Of a stretch of DNA of 64,000 nt, positions 51,069 to 60,728 are shown piece by piece. The DNA is from Rhynchopus sp. YZ270_cl-10 (taxonomy: Eukaryota > Euglenozoa > Diplonemea > Diplonemida > Diplonemidae), in contig OZ037887.1 of assembly GCA_964035575.1 (NCBI GenBank), forward strand, positions 1,054,001-1,118,000, written 5' to 3'. The notes beneath the pieces were generated by a model that worked only from the letters and a program-made list of their open reading frames with translations, did not search any database and was not told the DNA's origin. The position numbers and the translations under genes are program-made. The stretch's first letter is position 1. Every line of letters begins with the position of its first letter.

Positions 51069-51801
51069 TCCTTGTTGTTACTGTTGTTTTCAACCACCTT
51101 CCTTCAACCCTTGTAGGATCAGTTGCTATTTTTTTCGCGAAAACATGAAATTACACATTTCAAGAGAACAAATTAAAAAGGGTCCTTATTTGCATTTTTG
51201 GGATCCGCCCGTGCAGTGGTGGGGTCAATCTCGAAAATTGGACAATTTTTTGACTACTTAAATTTTGAGAAATATGAGCCCGGTTGCTTATACGTGGGGC
51301 CCATTTTCAGCTAAAATTTTCCTCAAAATCTGGTTTTGTAAAATTGACCCTTTCCCCCCCCCACATCGATTTCAATACTATACCTTACTTCACCTACGGT
51401 TGCCCTTACAGGGGGGGGTGAAGGAAGGTAGGTTGAAAAGTAAAACAACCCAGAATGCCCTTTCACCCTTATTCATGTCATCGATCTTGTTACAAAAAGC
51501 TTCCCCCCATGCATATGTCTCCTCGATACCTTTTGGCGAGAACCCCTTTATATCAACAGAGGGATAAACGTCACTTTTCCCTTCCCCTCCCCTAGTTGTT
51601 CAACCAACTTGGATGATAAGTTCGTCTTCACACACAGTGGGGAGATGAAAAAAAAGGAAAAAAAAACGAGACATCTTCAAAAAACCTTGCAAAGGTTTTT
51701 TCTTGGTCAGAATTCCCTTGAAGGAAATATCAACACCCCGCGTGAAGAATTTCCCCAATTTTCCCGATAATATTGACAGCTTACAGACTTTAAGAAAAAA
51801 A

Positions 51802-51875
51802 GGACAGTGGAGATTGCATCAACTGTGGCAACACAACCGAGGCAACTACACTACTCCAAACAATTTAACAAAAAA
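51802..51875 (+). repeat. A-tailed short repeat (SINE-like), copy
   Basis: GACAGTGGAGATTGCATCAA through CTACTCCAAACAATTTAAC and an A run. Confidence 0.7.
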
Positions 51876-52567
51876 AAGAAAAATTTTGCATTAACATACG
51901 AGTGTATTATCTGACACTTCCTGCCCTATGAAACCACATATTTTTTTCTTCTTTTTACGCACACTACTTTTGTGAGCGGAAAGTGCACGGAACATTGTTT
52001 TTGAAATATTTTTTGAACATATTTTTCTGAGGTTGAAACAGTTTGCGGGGTGATTCTATTGAACAAATCTTTCTCCCACCCGCATTTTGTATTTTTTTTG
52101 TTACCACCGTCTGTTGGCCGCAGGGTACTTTTGTGCTTTCATCCGGGGCTGTCGGGGAGGTGCCTGCGATTACCATCTTGTTCAGTTGGACGGCAAGACA
52201 CAGAAAAACGAACACCTTAAGTACACCCTCTCAAAGAGTTTCCTCTTCTTTTTTTTTGAGTTTTTATCCACCCGATTTTTTTGCCTGAAATTTGATGGAG
52301 GAGTTTAGTGGTGTTGGGGGTATTCAAACTCCACCAAAAAATTCCGGCGAAATCAGGGTTGACACAACTTGTCATGAAAAGAACACATTTGAACAAAATT
52401 CACTTTTTCGCTGGTTCAACCTTGCATGGCGCGCATCACCTGCCCTATTTTGATGAGCAGAAAAAGCACATTCATCTTTCATCTGAAGGTGATCAAAAGA
52501 AATTGTTGTTCGCGAGGAGGTGGTCCAAGGCATCCGAAGCTCAGTATTACTCTCTCTCTCTTTTGTT

Positions 52568-52611
52568 AGGTGACTAAGCACGAGAGAGGCTTAGGATCAT
52601 CTTATAAACTT
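52568..52611 (+). repeat. Covarying hairpin repeat, CTAAG/CTTAG stem
   Basis: GGTGACTAAGCACGAGAGAG then GCTTAGGATCATCTTATAAA and a T run. Confidence 0.65.
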
Positions 52612-52882
52612 TTTTTGTTTTTGTTTTTGTTACTTCCAGAGTCTGCATCCCTTCAGTCTGCGTCCCGACTGGATCCGGTGAGGCAGTGTTCTTGCACTTT
52701 CAATTTCTCTTTTTGGTGACTAAGTGTGAGGAGCATTACCACCTGTTTTTTCCTGAAATTTGGGTGGAGTTGAGTTAAAAGTGGTTTTTACTACCACCAA
52801 AAACACCACTAAACTTCACCAAATTTCAGGCAAAAATCAGGTGCGCTTAGGTCATCCGATAGACCTTTCTCTCTGTTTTTTG

Positions 52883-52925
52883 ATGGATGTGCAAGAGAAA
52901 GCACATTCATCTTACATATTTTCTA
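52883..52925 (+). repeat. Covarying hairpin repeat, TGTGC/GCACA stem
   Basis: GATGTGCAAGAGAAAGCACA then TTCATCTTACAT; the stem is TGTGC/GCACA around AAGAGAAA. Confidence 0.55.
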
Positions 52926-54203
52926 TTTTGTCTGCAACTGCAGGGTCGTTTTGCAACCGACTTTATTTTGTCTTTTTTATCCAGCACTCTCAAAAATGTT
53001 TTCTTTTATTCACCAAAAAAACGAAAATTTGAGGTAAAAAGCACCCCCTCTCGAGGGTCCAAATAAGGTATTACCGTGCTTCACTTCACTCAAAAAAAAC
53101 TATATATCCTGATGGTCAAACTCTCCATCATTTTATTGACAAGAATCTTAATCACTTCGGGCTTCCCGCGACATGGTATCATACTTCTCTGCTTTCCCTT
53201 TATCCCCCTTTCAGCTTCCTTTGTTGTTTTTTTTGTGGAAGCTTTCACAGCCTTTCACCCCCATTTGATTTGATACGTAACTCTACTCCACTATTTTCAA
53301 CTTTTTCCTTTTTGTTTTGTCTTCTTGTCTTGGACGTCTCCACCTGCAGTAGGAACGGGGCAGGGGAGGGGGAAAAGGGTTGTGAGGCGTGTTATTTTTT
53401 TCTCTTTTAGGAAGGCTCGTTTTTTTCTATTTATTGTTACAATGGTGTGGCACGTTGTTTTAAACTACATAATAAACTACATGAATCAGACCTTTTTTTT
53501 TTTGGGCGCGTGCCACCATACAAAGTAACAATAAATGGAAAAACGAGTCTTCCCCTTTCTTGAAAATGACTTGAGTACAAAAGGCTTGTGTTCATCTCAA
53601 TAAAATTTTCCCTTCCTCAGATACTCTGCCATGAGAGGGCTTTGTATGTGCCATTTTTTTTTTGCATGGTCTTCAAATCCCTGCAAAAAAAAAAGAAGGG
53701 GAGGGGAATAAATTAACACGCGCTCCATCCCCTATTCCCGTCACCTTTGCCCCTCGCTAATCCTCCTCCTCCTGCTGTCTGTTGTCGGTGACGACCCATA
53801 CGAGGGTCGAATTTGGGAAGTTTCAAAAGCTTCCCCTCCCCCCTCCCCTGCTGTCAGTCCCTCCCCCCGCATTTTGTGTTCTTTATTTTTTTTCAATTCT
53901 TTCCATTCGTTCAGTCCGAAAAAAAAAAATGGGGGTATATGTTCCCCCTATGTGTTACAATATAAGTGACAGGCCAGAGTTCCCCTGTTATCCCATTTCT
54001 CTGCTGTTCTCGAAAGGGAGTGAGATGTCGTGAAATAGCATTTTATCCCAGCGTTTTGCCGTCACGAAGATGGCATAACTGTGTTGTTACAAAAGATTTG
54101 CACTTTGTTCTGATTTGTAAAGCAGTGTGAGTGTACTTCGCCCCCCCACCAGTGTTTGGTGAGGCGTTTTTGTTTTGCGCTATCAAAAATTCTGCTTTTT
54201 TTA

Positions 54204-54499
54204 CCGTTTTCGTACAAATTATCGATTGTACTAATGTTCGACCTTTTCAGAATTTTTCTGGAATTTCGACCTTTTTTACGATAAATTGTACGAATACGGT
54301 ATGTACAGCTGTGTTGTGCACCCTTAAAAACACCCCCGCTCCCGTTTATCCGTATTCATTCAAGGCTTCTGGGTACTGTCCCAGAGACTTATTACCGTAA
54401 TCGTAAAAAATGACCCGTAAAAAAGGTCGAACTTCCAGAAAAATCCTGAAAAGGTCGAACATTAGTACAGGGTCGATAATTTTTTTTTTACGATTACGG
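54204..54499. mobile_element. MITE with TA target duplication
   Basis: The ends CCGTTTTCGTACAAATTATC and its diverged inverse, with arms of about 80 bp that share GTACTAATGTTCGACCTTTT, are flanked by TA on both sides. No coding capacity. Tc1/mariner-type target choice. Confidence 0.7.
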
Positions 54500-54818
54500 T
54501 ACCTTGCTTTCAAAGCGGTAGCGCGTACGCTATCCAGATTCGTTCTTTTGTATCGATTTCCCTTTTTTTTTGCGTGTGTATAATGATATGTGTGCGCGAG
54601 GTGCGCTGATGAAAATGGGAAAAAAAGAACCGACTAGAAATTTAAAGTGAAGCTCTTTTTCTTTTGCACAGTTACACTTCCCTTACAAATTTAGCGAAAA
54701 ATAAAAGTCAATAACGAAACTTCCATTCCCACCCCCTTTTTTTTACTGGTAGCTTTTCCGGCGGATTTCTGAGAAAACTTAAGTTACCCAGCCATGATGT
54801 TATTTACTAGACAAAAAC

Positions 54819-54889
54819 CAGTGGAGATTGCACAACTGTGGCAACACAACCGAGGCAACTACACTACTCCAACAATTTATCAAAAAAAT
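54819..54889 (+). repeat. A-tailed short repeat (SINE-like), copy
   Basis: CCAGTGGAGATTGCACAACT through ACTCCAACAATTTATC and an A run; nearly identical to 42108. Confidence 0.75.
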
Positions 54890-54933
54890 AAAATGGACGA
54901 GGAAAAGTCCAACAAAACGTTAGTTTTTTTTCA

Positions 54934-54980
54934 AGGTGTCTAAGCACGAGGGAGGCTTAGGGTCATCTCATATCGCTTTC
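54934..54980 (+). repeat. Covarying hairpin repeat, CTAAG/CTTAG stem
   Basis: GGTGTCTAAGCACGAGGGAG then GCTTAGGGTCATCTCATATC. Confidence 0.6.
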
Positions 54981-55826
54981 CCTTTTCTTTTGTGTGGCAT
55001 CGCCGATCAGAATGTTTGCTATTCTGACATTCACTCTTTTTTTTTCAAAAAGAGAAAAAAAAAAATGTATGTCTTTATCTGCGTTGCGTTCTTCGGCGAT
55101 TTGACAGCAATAAAGAAAGGGGAAATAGTTAAACCCTTTGTGCGCCATATATAAAAAAACGAGTAGTTTAAATTGCGTGGTTGGCAGGCCACATTGCACT
55201 AATCCGCCCAAAAAAAACGCAAAAGAAAAAGAGAAAAAATATCGCCCCACCTTTAGGAACGAAAGTGGTCTATGCACATAACGCTGGTCACATGCCTCAA
55301 TTTGCCCCCCTCCCTAAAAAAAAACACTCCCTCAACAACCCCCTTAGGAACCAATTGTATAGAAAAAAAGAGTTAAAAAATAGTTTAGTAAAAAAACGGC
55401 CTCTTGATTTTTTTTTTTTTTTTGTGTCACCTGATGAAAAGGAGGAAATAGATAACAAAGTATTTGACACTTTGCGGTTCAGGGGGACGAACCGCGCTGC
55501 AGAGCCACGCCTCACCAAACAGGTCGAGGTGTTGTGCGTTTCACCACAACCTCTCCCCCATGGGGTTTTATCGTGTGATGAGTGTTACGTTTCTATTTTC
55601 TCATTGAATGGAACAACGTCATCTCCCGAGGGGGAGTCACTCTCTTGATATTGCATTGGTACACAGATGGGGAGATGATGGATTCCTTTTATTCTTTTTT
55701 TGCTATCATAGCCACTCACTCTTTCTTTGATACAAAACATATTGCACAACAGCACCACCTTCACACCCTTCACAAATAGGTACACCTTTTTTTACATACT
55801 TTACCTCCTCCTCCTCCTCCTCTTCC

Positions 55827-56309
55827 ATGCCTTCTGCTACTACCATGGCAAACTGGCGTGCCCGGATGCTCAGGCGTAGGAGGTATCGTCTGCGCCGTAC
55901 CGCTGCCAGAAAGCTGGAGGCGGGCAACGTGGTGACCCGGGCCGGCCTGCACCGCCTGCTGGCACGCAGTACACGACGCAAATCACGCATCGCAAAGACC
56001 ACAACGATGCCTCTCATCCGCCAGCTCGTTGCGGACCTCTACGATCGTGTCCTAACAGAAGCTTCCTCCATGGCAAAATTTGCAGGTCTCAAGCGGGTCA
56101 ACATGAGCGCTATCATCAGTGCAGTAAAGACCACCTTCCCCGACGAGCTTGCGCAAGACGCGCTCGTTCTGGGACGCAAAAAGGTGCTCAGTCTCAAGAA
56201 AATCCGCGGAACAGAAACCTCCAAATGGCACAACAAACAAGAAGCGGTGCTCAATGCACGAGGCGTAGCAGACCCAAGCGATGTGGGTGGGGTGGACAGA
56301 GTTGTGTAA
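55827..56309 (+). CDS. Divergent histone H2B-like protein
   Basis: The product has 160 residues (an internal ATG at 55845 has a better context and would remove six). The N-terminal 35 residues are extremely Arg-rich. Residues about 40-115 follow the H2B histone fold: GLHRLLARSTRRKSRIAKTT, then MPLIRQLVADLYDRVLTEAS, where canonical H2B has a NDIFERIATEASKLA-type helix, and SAIISAVKTTFPDELAQDAL, where H2B has IQTAVRLVLPGELAKHA. The C-terminus is about 40 residues longer than usual. It probably pairs with an H2A in nucleosomes as a variant. It is far from canonical H2B, as are many euglenozoan variants, so a role in special chromatin is plausible but not shown. Confidence 0.75.
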   Translation: MPSATTMANWRARMLRRRRYRLRRTAARKLEAGNVVTRAGLHRLLARSTRRKSRIAKTTTMPLIRQLVADLYDRVLTEASSMAKFAGLKRVNMSAIISAVKTTFPDELAQDALVLGRKKVLSLKKIRGTETSKWHNKQEAVLNARGVADPSDVGGVDRVV

Positions 56310-57039
56310 GAGAGGTGAGGCAGGGATGGGAGAGCATATCTACAGAAGGACAGAAGGGAAGGGGGGTGACTCCTGGGGGGGGAGGGAATGGATATTGTGC
56401 ATGTTGGTCCCGTTGGGGGGATTGTGTACCAACCCTCCCCCAGGGGTGATTCTGTGTAACGTGGTATGAAAGACGGTATGTATAAGGGAGGAGGTAGATC
56501 CTCTCTGTGCTTTTAAAACGTATTTCTTGTGAGCTTACATTTTGTTCTTTTTGTTTTATTTGGTTGAGAAGAAGGGGGAAAAAAACTCAGGCACTTAAGC
56601 CTGGGTTGCAAGAGGAAATTCATGAAAAATACAATTTTTTTTGGGGGGAAATGTATTTGTGCTTCCATTCTGTGAGGGGTTCTTCCCCTTTGAGGTGACT
56701 AAGCACGAGAGGCAGGTGCTTTTTTTTAAACTTTTATTTACCCCCCTTTTTTTTTTGTATTTTAATACTAGCGTTCTCGTGTTCTTCTCATGCTTGTTGT
56801 TGTAAGTTTTGCTTCTCTTTGGGATACATCTATATTGTGTCGTACTCGCCTAATACCCCTTGCCTTGGCGAAGAAACGAAAAATAAAAATAAAACGGGGC
56901 CGGTCTTGTCATTAACGTTTCTTATAACCTGCCCACCACCTTCCCCATCACCTACACCTTCCTTCAGTTCTTTTGCTCCCCACTTCCCCATTCTCTCTTC
57001 ACATTTTCCTCAGCATATTTTTTTCTCCCCTTTTTTTCA
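56310..57039. other. Intergenic with one hairpin repeat
   Basis: No gene seen. A CTAAG-type hairpin copy with altered 3' half lies at 56692-56740 (GGTGACTAAGCACGAGAGGC, then AGGTGC). A long pyrimidine-rich leader with CCTCAG at about 57015 precedes the cyclase start. Confidence 0.5.
56692..56740 (+). repeat. Hairpin repeat, altered 3' half
   Basis: The 5' part and loop match the family; the 3' stem strand and TTCATCT are replaced by AGGTGCTTTTTT. Confidence 0.45.
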
Positions 57040-59130
57040 ATGTTCCGCCACCTGGCTGGACAGATCCACAATTGCGTCGAGAATGCCATATTCCTTGATG
57101 ATCTTGATGCAAAAGGTTTGAAGCAGAGACGGGTGTTCTTTTACTTGAACGTAGTTCTATCGTGGACAGCGATTGCAACCATCTCCTTCCCTGACTCCAA
57201 CACGACAGACCTGCAGGTCCTCGGCGTTGGAGCCACCTTGCTGTCAAGCCTCTTTGCTCTTATCATGATTCTCTGCAAACGTCAGGTCACCACTGCGCTT
57301 ATCGTGGGCGTGATCTACTTCCAGTCTGCAGTAATTCTCTATTGGGACCTTTCTTCGCGCACGATACGAAAGGAGGCGTGGCCACTTCTGGTGCTCTGTG
57401 TAGACATACTTCTTGTCATGCAGGTTAAAACCCGCTACACCATTGGCCTCGTATGTGTGGTAGTAGGCTGGCTCATGGTGCTAGGGTTGGAGGAGGGCTA
57501 TCGGTTTGGGCTGCTCGATGCTCCGGGGCTGCGAACACAGGAGAGTCGGAGGGAGTTCTTTATGGGGTTGATGTCGTGCACGGATCTGCCTTGCGCAACG
57601 GAGGTATATCCCTCGCAGGGATTGTATGTCGCTATTTCAGTGTTTTTGGTGGATTTTTTTGCAACCAGAGGATTCGCAAGAGATGTCCTAAAGGAGCAAG
57701 CAGCAATGGAGAGAACCATCGCAACGGTGCAGGAGATTGCAGGGTTGCTTGCGGGGTATGACGTAGAGGCGGTGGCATTGCGTCTGGACACACACAGCGC
57801 AGATCTGCCAGAGAAAATGACCACCGCGCTGCGAAGCCTGGAGACCAATCTGCGTGGGTACCGACCGTACCTCCCGGCAGCGCTCTTTGAGAACACCGAA
57901 AACGAAAATTATCAGTGCTCGGTTCTGCCACCTGCCACAGAGGCGGGAAGCTCAGCGACCATAGTGTTCACGGACATCATCTCTTCTACGTCGCTTTGGG
58001 AGAATTTTCCTGTTGGCATGCATGATGCGCTACGTGTTCATAATACCCTGCTTCGCTCTGTGATGACGCGGTTTGGAGGCTACGAAGTGAAGACCATAGG
58101 TGACGCCTTTATGATCGCGTTTTCTTCAACAGAGGAAGGAATTCGATTTGGTCTTTCCGTCAACGAAGCGTTGCTTGACGCAGAATGGCCGACCGCATTG
58201 CTCGAGGAGTCTCCCCTCTGTTCTCAAGGCACCTTGTGGAAAGGCCTGACCATACGCATTGGTGTCAACAGCGGGGAAGTAACAACAGAACGAAACGATT
58301 TGACAGGGAGGACCGACTATTTTGGGCATACTGTGAATATGGCGTCACGTCTGGAGAGTTCTTGTATTCCAGGGGCTGTGGCGGTGTTGTGTGATGTATG
58401 GACAGCATGCAGCGATGTCGATGCGGTGGTGGGCGATTCTGTTGCAGTAAAACTCAAAGGGGTGTGCGGGGCGTCGTTTGTGTGCTCGGTATGGCCAATC
58501 TCGCTGGCAGGGCGAAAGGAGAACCCCTTTTGTGTGGTTCTCCCCAACGCGAATGTCAAAATCGATCGAGATGGGGGGTCCTCCCCGTCAGGGTCCATCT
58601 CTTCCCTTGGTTCGTCCCCTATGCTAAGTCCGGGTGCAAGCCCGATTTCGTTTAAGGTTTGTACTGTAGGGGTGATCGATGTGGTTGAGGATGGACTGCA
58701 GAGTTTGAGCGGTGCGTTGGTGATATTGACAGCAGCATTGGAGCAGAGTGGTGGTAAGCTGGTGTCGGTTTTGGGTGGGAGGGTCTGTGTAGGGTGGAAT
58801 GTGGTGAGAGTGGTCACAGCGCATATGGAATGTGCGGTGCGGTTTGCGCAGAACAGCAGAATTGCAGGGGTGGCGCGAAGCGCGGGGCTTGCAAGCGGGG
58901 CGGTGCAGTGCGGTGCGGTGGGTGCGCGCACACAGCGTTTTATCGTTCTCTGTGGCGAAACCGTGCGTCGCAGTTGGACCCTTTGTGACGCAGCCCTCGG
59001 TACCCCTACCCCCTGCTTCTTCGAGCCTCCAGACAGCACCATCCTACCAACGGCGCTCGAACAGAGTTTGACTGAATCACACCACCCAAAGGTCTACTCT
59101 GTCAATTTGGAGGATATGTGGCAACAATAG
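57040..59130 (+). CDS. Six-pass membrane adenylate cyclase (class III)
   Basis: The product has 696 residues. Six membrane segments lie in about residues 28-215, followed by the RTIATVQEIAGLLAGYDVEA helix. The first cyclase homology domain (about 304-465) is intact: FTDI with the first metal-binding Asp, YEVKTIGDAFM with the adenine-selecting Lys and second metal Asp, and RTDYFGHTVNMASR with the Asp, Asn and Arg used for ATP. A second, degenerate cyclase-like domain (about 535-660) lacks these residues. It should make cAMP at a cell or organelle membrane. It is a paralogue of the protein at 17.66 kb, which has only the membrane part and the degenerate domain. The layout differs from the single-pass receptor cyclases of trypanosomes. 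Confidence 0.87.
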   Translation: MFRHLAGQIHNCVENAIFLDDLDAKGLKQRRVFFYLNVVLSWTAIATISFPDSNTTDLQVLGVGATLLSSLFALIMILCKRQVTTALIVGVIYFQSAVILYWDLSSRTIRKEAWPLLVLCVDILLVMQVKTRYTIGLVCVVVGWLMVLGLEEGYRFGLLDAPGLRTQESRREFFMGLMSCTDLPCATEVYPSQGLYVAISVFLVDFFATRGFARDVLKEQAAMERTIATVQEIAGLLAGYDVEAVALRLDTHSADLPEKMTTALRSLETNLRGYRPYLPAALFENTENENYQCSVLPPATEAGSSATIVFTDIISSTSLWENFPVGMHDALRVHNTLLRSVMTRFGGYEVKTIGDAFMIAFSSTEEGIRFGLSVNEALLDAEWPTALLEESPLCSQGTLWKGLTIRIGVNSGEVTTERNDLTGRTDYFGHTVNMASRLESSCIPGAVAVLCDVWTACSDVDAVVGDSVAVKLKGVCGASFVCSVWPISLAGRKENPFCVVLPNANVKIDRDGGSSPSGSISSLGSSPMLSPGASPISFKVCTVGVIDVVEDGLQSLSGALVILTAALEQSGGKLVSVLGGRVCVGWNVVRVVTAHMECAVRFAQNSRIAGVARSAGLASGAVQCGAVGARTQRFIVLCGETVRRSWTLCDAALGTPTPCFFEPPDSTILPTALEQSLTESHHPKVYSVNLEDMWQQ

Positions 59131-60728
59131 AATGAACGAAATGGTTTTTTCCAAAACTACCGTTTTTTCTCAAAATGTGCGATTTCATCTTTCCAAAGTG
59201 TACTCAAAAAACAAATGACTCAATGGTGCCCCTGAAATAAAAAATACCAAGTACGCAACAAGTACGCAATATAGGGTATTCCTGTATTATTATTTTTTTG
59301 TGCACAAAGTGCGCAACAAGGCTAAATTGGGTTTTCAGGAGCACCACTCAATTGTTTTTTTACTTTATTTTAAATCCCTTTGTGGCTCCTTCTGATGAGC
59401 GCGGTCGAAGGGCATTTTTTCTGGTCAGGGGGCAGACCGCCGAAGCCAGTTTCTTTTTATTTTGAAACAAAAAACACACAACAAGATTCCTGATTAAGAC
59501 TGCGTTGGTACGTCGCATAGCCTACATTTGTATTCATAGGTTCCGCACATCGCTCTTTGGTCATGGATCTGAATCACAAAAATTCAAACAAAAATGCAGT
59601 ACATTTTTTTAAAAACCACAACAACAGAGCAAAAACAATAAAACTTTCGTTCAATCCTCAAGATTCTAAACTCGGTCACTTCGACCCGATCATGGCGGCC
59701 TCTCTCTTTCCACCCTGAACGCCAGTCCTACCACTATCCACGGGTCCCGCAGGCGCTGAGTCTGCCCTGCCAAAATGGTTTGCATCGACGCCACAGCTTC
59801 CTCTCTCCACTTCTGAGGCAACCTGAAACGCACGTCCGGCAGGTCCCATTCCACTCCGTTGTATACAAAACGTTCTGCTGGGTTCTCCATCGACTTCTTT
59901 TTGCTTACCTCACCGCCCGTCTCCTGAATCCTCCCCAAAACGTATGCGGCTCTGGCACGTACCTCCTCCCGCGACTCGCCCACGACCAGGATATCGTCCA
60001 AGTAGATGATAGCCGACTGATTCAACAACTTTCCCAGAAAAATCTCTCCAGTGCTCGTGGCTATGTACTCCACCTGTTACGTCTTGCACGTACATGGTCA
60101 AATCCAACCTCCGCAAGAGCTCCTACCACTGCAGTCGACGATAATCGTTTGGAGCACAACGGCCCAGGACGCACTTTGGGATCGCCTGTCGATTCCGCGG
60201 AAAGCATTCACCTGTTCCTCCCATGCACGCATTTCTGCACCGTACTGGGCGCAGTGCCGACCAACTCACGCACAATTTTCCCGCATCTCCCGTTCCAGAA
60301 GTGTTCACGCAGCTTACGACCCATGTCAAGGAAGGAAAGAAGGCCAAGAACAATTCTCTGGGCCGCCACGTCTTTTTGTTGAAAAAAGGAAAGCGACTGG
60401 AACCCATCCCACTCACGTCGCGTAAGGAGTGCGGCATTTCGCACTGCGAAGAGCCCACAGCTGGAGCCGTCCTTCTGCTCCCTTCCCTTGTGCGAGGTGA
60501 ACGTAGCCTTGGTACCCGTCGGGGTTTTTTTTATTCCTACGAAGCTTGCTTTGAAGAGAGAAATAGTATTATCGGTACGGTCGCCAATCATCCCTCAAAC
60601 AGGAGGATTTGTGCAATCAACGAAAACTTTACTTACCTACCGATCCTACTATTTCTCTCTCTCCCCCTCCATCTCTCCCCCTTTCCATTTTCCTTAGGTG
60701 CAAAATATACAATTTTTTTTTTTTAAAT
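59131..60728. other. Intergenic with inverted repeat and retroelement fossil
   Basis: No host gene seen. Imperfect inverted repeats (CTCAATGGTGCCCCTGAAA and TTTCAGGAGCACCACTCA) bound about 59217-59352. A minus-strand retroelement remnant covers about 59650-60600. An AG acceptor after a C/T tract (TTTTCCTTAG, about 60698) precedes the next gene. Confidence 0.5.
59650..60600 (-). mobile_element. Retroelement fossil: reverse-transcriptase piece with adjacent C48-like peptidase piece
   Basis: On the minus strand there is a peptidase-like piece (60591-60208) with QKDGSSCGLFA, the Cys motif of Ulp1/C48 proteases, and then a reverse-transcriptase piece (60073-59690) with the palm motif IIYLDDILVVGES and the downstream FVYNGVEWDLPDVRFRLP segment. 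The WD...LP spacing recalls DIRS-like or other LTR-related reverse transcriptases; the family is not certain. It is incomplete and looks old and broken; no terminal repeats were recognised. Confidence 0.6.

Larger units (their letters stand above)
50227..55826. other. Large gene-free repeat region
   Basis: No gene is supported in 5.6 kb. It holds a small inverted repeat GGTGATCTATGA/TCATAGATCACC (50454-50554), a TIR element (50647-51068), a copy of a box shared by several elements (51205-51245, minus), A-tailed repeats (51802, 54819), hairpin repeats (52568, 52716, 52883, 54934), a TTTCATCCGGGGCTG repeat (52138), a TIR element (54204-54499), and AT-rich filler. Confidence 0.55.
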
